Shown: one piece after another, positions 8,001 to 16,700 of the stretch
Layout: the number at the start of each line of letters is the position of its first letter
Numbering within the stretch: position 1 is the first letter of the stretch
Origin: JAWPMT01 sp965267435
GTDB taxonomy: Bacteria; Bacteroidota; Bacteroidia; Cytophagales; Cyclobacteriaceae
Length of the DNA: 64,000 bases
Assembly: GCA_965267435.1 (NCBI GenBank)
Contig: OZ253960.1
Location: forward strand, 3,038,001-3,102,000
Direction of reading: 5' to 3'
Notes under the pieces: model-generated
Told to the model about the DNA's origin: nothing
Databases searched by the model: none
Seen by the model: only the letters and a program-made list of their open reading frames with translations
Program-made: the position numbers and the translations under genes

Positions 8001-10258
8001 CGCTGCAAGTAACCGACAAGAACACTGGCTGTACAGAAACCTGTTCAGAGACTTTCACGGTATTGGAGGATACAGAACCTCCTATCATTACCTGTCCGGA
8101 GAATGTCACAATCACCTGTGATGAAGATCCTGGTGTACCTACGGTTGAAGGCGAGGACTGCGGTTACGACCTCAGCTTTGTAGATATGATCCTGACACCT
8201 CCGCCAAGCAATGGTAGCTGTCAGTGCGAGGGTGGCATGACAAGCCTGACAGTACAGTACAATGGCGACGGGGGCTTCCTGCAAGTCTACTACGACAAAG
8301 ATCAGGTGGCAGCGGAACTCCTTTTTGAAGGCAATGTAACCGACGGTCAGGAGATTGTTATTTATGCGGATGATCCCAACACGCCAGAAGTAGAATATGA
8401 AAAGCTCAAGGCTAACACTTATTTCTACATAGGCGGGGAAGAGTACACCATACATACTTCGTGCTCCAAGTACATCCTTGGATTAGTCACTGGTCCTTTG
8501 ACCGTCAAAGGTTGGACCGACGGAACAGGATCTACCTGTGATGAGACTGTACCTCCAGTCGAGAGTTGTGCTTGTGACGGCGGCATGATCGAACTGAGTG
8601 TGGAATACACTGGTGCCTCCGGTAAAGACGTAATCGCCTACGACAAATCTGGCGGTGTTCTCGCCACTTTCCTCAGTGTTGAAGGGAACACCACGCTGTC
8701 TGTCATCGCGTGGTCCGTCGGGAAGACCAAGCTGGATAGTGAGACTACTTTTGAGATCGTTGGAGGCAGTTCAGTCACCTTCCACACATCATGTTCACAG
8801 GACATAACTAACGAAACACGAGGAGACTTCACTGTCGTCGGCTGGCTTGACGGTGATGGTCAGGTGTGCGGTTTCAGCAATGTGATACCTGATGTCCCTG
8901 CGGAAGTAAAGCGTACATGGACGGCAACAGATGCCTGTGGCAATACCAGCAGTTGCGATCAGTTCATCACCATCGAAGGAGACGAGGAACCTCCGGTCAT
9001 CACTTGCCCTCCGGATGTTACCTTCGATTGCAATGATGAGAACTGGGAAGACATGCTTGAACCTCCCATTGCTACAGACAATTGCTTCGTAGATCCCATT
9101 ATCACTTTTGAAGACAACGCCGGTGATTGCAGTTGCCAGGATGGCATGCTTACCCTAACCGTCCAATACAATGGTGACCCAGCTGATTTGGACGGCGAGC
9201 TCGTGGAAGTCTATTATGACAAGGACAAACAAGCGAATGAACTATTGTTCTCAGGTGTAGTATTTGACGGTGATTTCATTACGGTGGATGTGGCAGATCT
9301 CAATGACCCAAGCATTGTGAAACTGAAAGCTGACACACGGTTCTATATCGGCGACGGCCCAGAGCTGAAGATCCACACCTCTTGCTCGAAATATATAATC
9401 GGCCGTACTGTTGGCGAGGAAACTGCAGGATTTACTGTCAAGGCCTGGACAGACGGCGCTGGCAACACGTGTAATGAAAGTGTTCCGCTCGTCGAAAGTT
9501 GCGAGTGCCGCGACATGATCGAATTGAGCGTTACCTACGATGGCCCGATCCCAGCCACAATCACAACGGATTTTGGTGGAAAGGATCCGGAATCCCTGGG
9601 AACCTTCAATGTTACCACGGAAGAGGAGCGATTGATTACTGTCATTTCCTGGACCATCGATCAGAATAAGTTGAAGAATGATACCTACTTCTATGTCGAT
9701 GGTCAGGAAACGAAAATTCATACTTCCTGTTCTGAGCCAATTGTTGGAGAATCATTCAATGACTTCACTGTAGTCGGTTGGCTTGGCGAAGATGGGCAGG
9801 TATGTGGCTACTCCAGATTGGCAACAGAGCGCGAAGAAGGTTGTAATACCATCTATCGCACCTGGACTGCCACGGACGCATCTGGCAATACCGCGACATG
9901 TGAGCAAGTCATCAGCTTTACAGATGGTAGCGAAAGCGCCAGGATGGCGAGTGAACCTGTGACACGTGAGATTGAAGTCTCAACCAGGGCACAAGAGCAG
10001 ATCAAACTCGTGGCTTACCCTAACCCATTTGTCCACACCGTGAAAGTAGACTTCGTCATCCCTGAAAGCACGCGGGTTCGACTCGAAGTCTATAATATGG
10101 CCGGCAAGAGGGTACAAATACTATTTGACGGGGAAGTTGAAAGTAACGTGCCTTATTCAGGCATCTTTGATGCAACCGGGTTGCCAAGTGGCACTTACAT
10201 CTACAGGCTAATTACTGAAAGCAAAACCAAGACAGGATTCCTGGTTCCATTGAGGTAA
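1994..10258 (+). CDS. Giant SprB-repeat surface protein with T9SS C-terminal sorting domain
   Basis: This 2754-residue protein begins with an extended signal region: a polar or basic stretch of about 50 residues, then a hydrophobic core at 52-66 and a likely cleavage near 73. Residues about 85-335 form an N-terminal domain I do not recognise. Residues about 337-425 look PKD-like. Residues 515-1935 are SprB-type repeats of 75 residues (GTDxxCNGD...PYSYLWSNG...GLAAGxYxVTVTDANGC). They are followed by a PKD-like domain (1936-2030) and two HYR-like domains. Each HYR-like domain carries an inserted pair of 'GGM...HTSCS...GW' modules (8215-8880 and 9125-9822). The last 85 residues (VAYPNPF...LEVYNMAGK...GTYIYRL) are a type A T9SS sorting domain, so the protein should cross the outer membrane by T9SS and be surface-anchored. 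SprB repeats are named after the Flavobacterium johnsoniae gliding adhesin. An adhesin role is inferred. A terminator follows 25 bases after the stop. Confidence 0.93.
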   Translation: MKSTNSPSRGRWYRIPYAFSIKSPFIHKFNFFISQFFNGVPRQSHKAGLSTSVLQLFMLASLLTVPLHDTWSQRGGTQPAANLDQIRNGSADDPWNPARWVNGNSGEQNSHWVEGFSIGYRTVMTNMPIGQEVTLTLGYDVKHSGRHALDYLTHYDRIEPHDPFEHLANGFGFEKETIDPTIGVDGIVEGAPRSDAATIPVPPFATSPVGTQPSDSYFKLLNATPSDLEMSIWNGNFAIAAGQSSSIFYGPEGNLQESNQTQLINVTFIPTAETVILAWGGHIADRRDWGVDADGVPLSAGGINGSPYHMRLIDWNLNNLGNQDRSLKASAVDFIPTCPEFDTENACVGSTLFFDATVENEDPQTLEYFWEIVNNNTGAFISSATNTDVTVEVNAGTSAGIFTLRVTIDDKFTDGQEICDYLITVEDVNLVLQNATICRGSSIDLLNKLAFNSSGGTVTAHNNQADAIAGQNALMGNDLTPTLTESASYWFRITSSGGCFDVGSAMVTVLNPEILSVAVTDVSCFGEADGTIVVSATEGATITVNGAPYNENATYGPGSYAIVVSAEADDETCKDELSVTINEPPVLTASIQGTDLLCKGDNSGAADLTAAGGTAPYSYLWSNGAITEDISGLAAGNYGVTVTDGNGCTTTASVTINEPPLLTASIQGTDLLCNGDGSGAADLTVGGGTAPYSFLWSNGATTEDISGIAAGNYSVTVTDDNGCTASASVTINEPPLLIASAIATDASCFGFSDGTATVVPAGGTPAYSYQWSDGQATQTATGLAAGTYSVTVTDANGCTANASATVGQPTLLTASIQGTDLLCNGDNSGTADLTAAGGTAPYSYLWSNGASTEDISGLAAGNYSATVTDANGCTASASVIINEPPLLIASAIATDASCFGFSDGTATVVPAGGTPAYSYQWSDGQATQTATGLAAGTYSVTVTDANGCTANASATVGQPTLLTASIQGTDLACNGDNSGAADLTAAGGTAPYSYLWSNGATTEDIGGLAAGNYGVTVTDGNGCTTTASVTINEPPLLIASAIATDASCFGFSDGTATVVPAGGTPAYSYQWSDGQATQTATGLAAGTYSVTVTDANGCTANASATVGQPTLLTASIQGTDLACNGDNSGAADLTAAGGTAPYSYLWSNGAITEDISGLAAGNYSATVTDANGCTTTASVTINEPPLLIASAIATDASCFGFSDGTATVVPAGGTPAYSYQWSDGQATQTATGLAAGTYSVTVTDANGCTANASATVGQPTLLTASIQGTDLACNGDNSGAADLTAAGGTAPYSYLWSNGATTEDISGLAAGNYSATVTDANGCTTTASVTINEPPLLIASAIATDASCFGFSDGTATVVPAGGTPAYSYQWSDGQATQTATGLAAGTYSVTVTDANGCTANASATVGQPTLLTASIQGTDLACNGDNSGAADLTAAGGTAPYSYLWSNGATTEDISGLAAGNYSATVTDANGCTTTASVTINEPPLLIASAIATDASCFGFSDGTATVVPAGGTPAYSYQWSDGQATQTATGLAAGTYSVTVTDANGCTANASATVGQPTLLTASIQGTDLLCNGDNSGAADLTVGGGTAPYSYLWSNGATTEDISGLAAGNYGVTVTDANGCTASASVIINEPPLLIASAIATDASCFGFSDGTATVVPAGGTPAYSYQWSDGQVTQTATGLAAGTYSVTVTDANGCTANASATVGQPTLLTASIQGTDLACNGDNSGAADLTAAGGTAPYSYLWSNGAITEDISGLAAGNYGVTVTDGNGCTTTASVTINEPPLLTSAIIKTDVLCNGDDTGTAEAIGNGGTTPYGYLWSTGATTKTISGLVAGFYSVTIADANGCISTASTTITEPPALSVTVIGTDPVCNGEATGTAEATPAGGTPPYSYAWSNGATTSSITGLAAGEYTVTVTDANGCTATNVITLIDPPLPPCDIEGPNNVCPGAILLYNGIGSSEDYDYLWSIEGEAAGFVPGSSITEKTVSVQTNAECGDFYKLTLQVTDKNTGCTETCSETFTVLEDTEPPIITCPENVTITCDEDPGVPTVEGEDCGYDLSFVDMILTPPPSNGSCQCEGGMTSLTVQYNGDGGFLQVYYDKDQVAAELLFEGNVTDGQEIVIYADDPNTPEVEYEKLKANTYFYIGGEEYTIHTSCSKYILGLVTGPLTVKGWTDGTGSTCDETVPPVESCACDGGMIELSVEYTGASGKDVIAYDKSGGVLATFLSVEGNTTLSVIAWSVGKTKLDSETTFEIVGGSSVTFHTSCSQDITNETRGDFTVVGWLDGDGQVCGFSNVIPDVPAEVKRTWTATDACGNTSSCDQFITIEGDEEPPVITCPPDVTFDCNDENWEDMLEPPIATDNCFVDPIITFEDNAGDCSCQDGMLTLTVQYNGDPADLDGELVEVYYDKDKQANELLFSGVVFDGDFITVDVADLNDPSIVKLKADTRFYIGDGPELKIHTSCSKYIIGRTVGEETAGFTVKAWTDGAGNTCNESVPLVESCECRDMIELSVTYDGPIPATITTDFGGKDPESLGTFNVTTEEERLITVISWTIDQNKLKNDTYFYVDGQETKIHTSCSEPIVGESFNDFTVVGWLGEDGQVCGYSRLATEREEGCNTIYRTWTATDASGNTATCEQVISFTDGSESARMASEPVTREIEVSTRAQEQIKLVAYPNPFVHTVKVDFVIPESTRVRLEVYNMAGKRVQILFDGEVESNVPYSGIFDATGLPSGTYIYRLITESKTKTGFLVPLR
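3749..7798 (+). repeat. SprB tandem array, 18 units of 225 bp arranged as 450-bp dimers
   Basis: There are eighteen 75-residue units in one frame, preceded by a divergent unit at about 3537. From 4199 to 7348 two unit types alternate strictly: type A (LLIASAIATDASCFGFSDG...) at 4199, 4649, 5099, 5549, 5999, 6449 and 6899, and type B (LLTASIQGTD...CNGDNSG) between them. The true period there is 450 bp. A copies are almost identical at DNA level; B copies carry scattered substitutions. The last two units (7349 and 7574) are divergent, as array edges usually are. Confidence 0.95.
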
Positions 10259-10282
10259 ACCTGTATCAACAACTGAAACGAA

Positions 10283-10310
10283 GGGGCCGTCATAATGACG
10301 GCCCTTTTCT
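10283..10310 (+). terminator. Rho-independent terminator of the SprB-repeat gene
   Basis: Ten-base arms GGGCCGTCAT (10284-10293) and ATGACGGCCC (10295-10304) form a GC-rich hairpin. It is followed at once by TTTTCTTTT. It begins 25 bases after the stop codon of the 2754-residue gene. Confidence 0.9.
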
Positions 10311-10748
10311 TTTGAGGCTGGCAGGTCAGGTTTCCAATGCAGAATTACCTCCCATCAAGTGCCAATCTACACCTTATATATAGGGACATTCCGGGGGGAG
10401 TATAAATAAAGCGTTAGTTACCATTGTGTTAAGAAAGAATTGAGGGTCATAGCATCACTATGACGCCGGTAGATGCGACGCACCAGCGGCACTTGTAACT
10501 TCTCTTCAAATACAACTTGTGAAATAGTGATTATAAAACGTTGTAAAAAACCAATAATTGAGCAAAACCGTCTCCTACTATCGTCAATGGCTGATTACAC
10601 GGTTATCTGCGACAGCTAGATCAATTTTATGTATAGAAACATGAATTTTCTCACCGTTTTTTGACTGCGGCACATATAAGTACGTGACAATTTCCACAAA
10701 GTGTGTATCTTGTGATTCGAAATCACTATCTCAAACCACCTAAAAGCC
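10311..10748. other. Intergenic region upstream of the 6324-residue gene
   Basis: This stretch of about 440 bases is AT-rich in its second half and holds no credible ORF or RNA gene. A promoter for the next gene must lie here. The best -7 candidate is TATCTTGT at 10706-10713, one mismatch from TAnnTTTG. It lies 17 bases after GTGAC, which is not a good -33 box. I treat this as unproven. Confidence 0.5.
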
Positions 10749-10772
10749 ATGAAAAGCGCTTACTCGCCTAAC
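10706..10772 (+). promoter_or_regulatory. Conserved leader and translation-start context, copy 2
   Basis: The 40 or so bases before the ATG at 10749 can be aligned with those before 34343: a CTT...AATCAC block, then CTCAA(A)CCAC, then AAAAGCC against the ATG. Codons for M-K-S-A-Y-S-P follow. The match extends across the start codon, so it supports both start choices and a common origin of the 5' ends. Confidence 0.55.
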
Positions 10773-13700
10773 AGGGCGAACGGGAGTAACAACACCCGTT
10801 CCATCTTTGCTATATTCTCTATTCTTCACAATTTCATTTCAGGTAACCTTCTTTCACGAGGAGCCCAAGCGACCTTTCGATCGCTTTTTCTCGTGATGAT
10901 GTTTCTGGGATTGAGTTCCGTCGCTAACGGTCCCGATAAAACCGACAACGGAGAAAAGAGCGAAGAATTGGCATCGGCAAACTCAGATGCCTCCTTTTTC
11001 GCAGGAGGGGACTATACGATAAATTTCGCAGCGGCCGATCCCTCAATTTACATCCCGCCGATTCCTCTTCCTAGTGGATTAACTGCTCCCACAGGACGAG
11101 GCGATGGCGACCCTTTGATCCCTCTCGCGGAGTTCAATGATGGATTTTCTGATGTCAGGGTGGAGAGTCTGGCTCCTCAAGATATGGCCCTGGGGCAAAT
11201 TGTCCCGTTCGAGATCAAGATCACTGTTAATGGGGACACGCAGCCCGAAGGAGGGGTCATTACCACGCTTTTCGGATGGAATACGCTAACTACTAATGGT
11301 GATGATTTTGGTTATGACGCCCGTCCCGATGACATAGGATATGGTGTGTACGGGGGGTTTATAGATATTGGTGATGGAGCTCATGTTGATCCGGGAGGCG
11401 ACGCCACCGTTAACAGCTTTTCTTGGGCTTTGATCAATGATGAGATAGTAGGTGTGTTCACCATCAGTGGTTTGGATGATGGTGATGTGGTAGTTCTGGA
11501 AGTTTGGATGATTCTGGACGATACGATACCCGATGGCGTAGGGGGTAACGTCCAGTCCCGATTGATCGACGCAGCCACAGGTGATGACCAATCATATACC
11601 GTGGCTAATAGTGGTAAGATCTCATTGGACAATGGTGACGCGATTTCCACTGGTAACCAAACAGTGCCACTGCTGAAGCCTGCGGATTTCTTCAATGCCG
11701 ATGTTGATCTATCGATCGAGAAGTCAGACGACATTGATCCTATTATTCAGGGGGGGACGCTAACCTACACTGTTGTTGCAAGCAATGCAGGACCTTCCGT
11801 AGCAAACAGTATAGTGATTTATGATGAGCTGGATCCGAATGTGACATTCGTATCAGCTTCTGACGGAGGTTTTATTAATACCGATCCCCTCGATGATGTT
11901 CCCGATGGAGCCGTCCAGTGGAATGTTGGTTCCCTGGCAGTAGGCGAATCGGTCACATACACTGTTACAGTGACGGTCAACCTGGATGCCCCCACAACGA
12001 ATACCTCCAACGATGAGGACCCTTGTGGTTCCAGTGATTTACAAAACACTGTGACAATCACGACGATCTCCGATGACATAGACGATACCAACAATTCCGA
12101 TTGCGAGCCTACGGACGTTTTCTGTTTTACTACTGCGCCCATTCTGACCAGTACAAATATTTCATGCTTTGGAGAAGTTGATGGTACAGTCACGGTGACC
12201 AATTACGATCCAGGGCTTACCTACGTTCTCTGGAAGGATGGAGCCAGCACAACGGAGACCATCGATGGATCAGGGGTTTTCAGTCCCCTGAGCGCAGGCA
12301 CCTATTTTGTGGTTGTGTCGCTAGATGGCACACCTAACGATCCTTGTGAGAAGCAAAGTAATTTGGTGGATATTGTAGATGGTGGCGAAATCCTCCTTAA
12401 AGTCAATGATGTTGAAGTGTGCGTTGATGACACACAGACGTATGACTTGAATGGGCTAGTGGAAGATGATGCTGGTGGTACCATTGCATTTTTCCTCGAT
12501 GGAACGGATCCAGCAATCGTAGAGAACTTGAGTAATACGGGTATCTCTCCTGCAGCGAATATCAGCTCTCCCGGATCACAGACATATTTAATCAGGAGTA
12601 ATATAGGTGACTGTTTTGAGGTCCTACCCGCCACGCTAACCATCAACGCGTTGCCTGTCTGTAGTATTACGCGCGTAGATGACGACGTCTTATGCCCGGG
12701 AGGACTATTGACCTTAACTGGACCTGACGGCTTGCAATATGACTGGAGTAATACGGAGGGAGTGCAAGGCGCAACAGATCAACAAACCGTAACAATCTTG
12801 ATTCCTGCAGCTTGCTCATCTACGGTCGAGGCGAAATTGATTGTCACAGATCCACTGACAGACTGTAGCAAGGAGTGCACAGAATCCTTCACGATTCAAG
12901 ATGATACAGCCCCGGTGCTCGCTGGCGTACCTGCTGATGTAACAGTGGAATGCGATGCAGTGCCCGATCCCGCCAATGTAACAGCGACAGATGTTTGTGA
13001 TCAAGAGCCCACAGTAGAATTGAGTGAGAGCAGCACAAAAACGAACGATGGCAGCTGCACCGACTTTAACTACACAATTACTCGTACATGGACGGCAACT
13101 GATGCTTGTGACAACACCACCAGCCAAACGCAGGTGATCACAGTGCAGGATACGCAGGCGCCGACTTTCGATAGCGAGCCTGCAGACATCGCCGATATCA
13201 GCTGCAATGACCAGTTGCCAGCTCTTGAGAAGATTACCGCTTCAGATAATTGCGGATCCGCAATAGTTGTCGCGTCTATTGACCCTTACACTCCTGATCA
13301 ATGTAATGGTTACCAACTCACCTATCGATGGGTTGCTACTGACGACTGCGGCAATAGTGATGTGCGAACTGTCACATTCAATGTTTTGCCGGATGAAGAG
13401 GCGCCAGTTCCTCCAATGGCACCTGCTGATGTAACTATAGAGTGTGACGAGGATGTGCCTGGTCAAGTAGATCTTACTGCCTCTGATGTTTGCCAGGGAG
13501 ACATTACTGTTAGTCCGAGTGATGCCATTGTGCCAGGTAACTGCCCTAACAACTATGAAATAATTAGAACCTGGACATTTACTGATGACTGTGGCAATAC
13601 AAGTAGTGTCAGCCAGACGATCACCATCATTGACACTACTCCTCCAGTGGTCTCTGCACCAGCAGCCCTGGAAATAGAATGTACCGACGGTGACTACCAG

Positions 13701-16700
13701 GCACAGATCGATGCATGGCTCGCCATGGCTTCTGCCAATGACGGTTGTGATGGTGCCCTCGATGTAACCGATGACTTCAACGGTATCGGGCTCTCTTGCA
13801 ACAACACGGTGACGGTGACCTTCTCCGCAACAGATGCGTGCGGTAACCCTGCCAGTGCTACGTCTACCATCACCATCATTGACACTACTCCTCCAGTGGT
13901 CTCTGCACCAGCAGCCCTGGAAATAGAATGTACCGACGGTGACTACCAGGCACAGATCGATGCATGGCTCGCCATGGCTTCTGCCAATGACGGTTGTGAT
14001 GGTGCCCTCGATGTAACCGATGACTTCAACGGTATCGGGCTCTCTTGCAACAACACGGTGACGGTTACCTTCTCCGCAACAGATGCGTGCGGTAACCCTG
14101 CCAGTGCTACGTCTACCATCACCATCATTGATACTACTCCTCCAGTGGTCTCTGCACCAGCAGCCCTGGAAATAGAATGTACCGACGGTGACTACCAGGC
14201 ACAGATCGATGCATGGCTCGCCATGGCTTCTGCCAATGACGGTTGTGATGGTGCCCTCGATGTAACCGATGACTTCAACGGTATCGGGCTCTCTTGCAAC
14301 AACACGGTGACGGTTACCTTCTCCGCAACAGATGCGTGCGGTAACCCTGCCAGTGCTACGTCTACCATCACCATCATTGACACTACTCCTCCAGTGGTCT
14401 CTGCACCAGCAGCCCTGGAAATAGAATGTACCGACGGTGACTACCAGGCACAGATCGATGCATGGCTCGCCATGGCTTCTGCCAATGACGGTTGTGATGG
14501 TGCCCTCGATGTAACCGATGACTTCAACGGTATCGGGCTCTCTTGCAACAACACGGTGACGGTTACCTTCTCCGCAACAGATGCGTGCGGTAACCCTGCC
14601 AGTGCTACGTCTACCATCACCATCATTGACACTACTCCTCCAGTGGTCTCTGCACCAGCAGCCCTGGAAATAGAATGTACCGACGGTGACTACCAGGCAC
14701 AGATCGATGCATGGCTCGCCATGGCTTCTGCCAATGACGGTTGTGATGGTGCCCTCGATGTAACCGATGACTTCAACGGTATCGGGCTCTCTTGCAACAA
14801 CACGGTGACGGTTACCTTCTCCGCAACAGATGCGTGCGGTAACCCTGCCAGTGCTACGTCTACCATCACCATCATTGACACTACTCCTCCAGTGGTCTCT
14901 GCACCAGCAGCCCTGGAAATAGAATGTACCGACGGTGACTACCAGGCACAGATCGATGCATGGCTCGCCATGGCTTCTGCCAATGACGGTTGTGATGGTG
15001 CCCTCGATGTAACCGATGACTTCAACGGTATCGGGCTCTCTTGCAACAACACGGTGACGGTGACCTTCTCCGCAACAGATGCGTGCGGTAACCCTGCCAG
15101 TGCTACGTCTACCATCACCATCATTGACACTACTCCTCCAGTGGTCTCTGCACCAGCAGCCCTGGAAATAGAATGTACCGACGGTGACTACCAGGCACAG
15201 ATCGATGCATGGCTCGCCATGGCTTCTGCCAATGACGGTTGTGATGGTGCCCTCGATGTAACCGATGACTTCAACGGTATCGGGCTCTCTTGCAACAACA
15301 CGGTGACGGTGACCTTCTCCGCAACAGATGCGTGCGGTAACCCTGCCAGTGCTACGTCTACCATCACCATCATTGACACTACTCCTCCAGTGGTCTCTGC
15401 ACCAGCAGCCCTGGAAATAGAATGTACCGACGGTGACTACCAGGCACAGATCGATGCATGGCTCGCCATGGCTTCTGCCAATGACGGTTGTGATGGTGCC
15501 CTCGATGTAACCGATGACTTCAACGGTATCGGGCTCTCTTGCAACAACACGGTGACGGTTACCTTCTCCGCAACAGATGCGTGCGGTAACCCTGCCAGTG
15601 CTACGTCTACCATCACCATCATTGACACTACTCCTCCAGTGGTCTCTGCACCAGCAGCCCTGGAAATAGAATGTACCGACGGTGACTACCAGGCACAGAT
15701 CGATGCATGGCTCGCCATGGCTTCTGCCAATGACGGTTGTGATGGTGCCCTCGATGTAACCGATGACTTCAACGGTATCGGGCTCTCTTGCAACAACACG
15801 GTGACGGTGACCTTCTCCGCAACAGATGCGTGCGGTAACCCTGCCAGTGCTACGTCTACCATCACCATCATTGACACTACTCCTCCAGTGGTCTCTGCAC
15901 CAGCAGCCCTGGAAATAGAATGTACCGACGGTGACTACCAGGCACAGATCGATGCATGGCTCGCCATGGCTTCTGCCAATGACGGTTGTGATGGTGCCCT
16001 CGATGTAACCGATGACTTCAACGGTATCGGGCTCTCTTGCAACAACACGGTGACGGTGACCTTCTCCGCAACAGATGCGTGCGGTAACCCTGCCAGTGCT
16101 ACGTCTACCATCACCATCATTGACACTACTCCTCCAGTGGTCTCTGCACCAGCAGCCCTGGAAATAGAATGTACCGACGGTGACTACCAGGCACAGATCG
16201 ATGCATGGCTCGCCATGGCTTCTGCCAATGACGGTTGTGATGGTGCCCTCGATGTAACCGATGACTTCAACGGTATCGGGCTCTCTTGCAACAACACGGT
16301 GACGGTTACCTTCTCCGCAACAGATGCGTGCGGTAACCCTGCCAGTGCTACGTCTACCATCACCATCATTGACACTACTCCTCCAGTGGTCTCTGCACCA
16401 GCAGCCCTGGAAATAGAATGTACCGACGGTGACTACCAGGCACAGATCGATGCATGGCTCGCCATGGCTTCTGCCAATGACGGTTGTGATGGTGCCCTCG
16501 ATGTAACCGATGACTTCAACGGTATCGGGCTCTCTTGCAACAACACGGTGACGGTGACCTTCTCCGCAACAGATGCGTGCGGTAACCCTGCCAGTGCTAC
16601 GTCTACCATCACCATCATTGACACTACTCCTCCAGTGGTCTCTGCACCAGCAGCCCTGGAAATAGAATGTACCGACGGTGACTACCAGGCACAGATCGAT

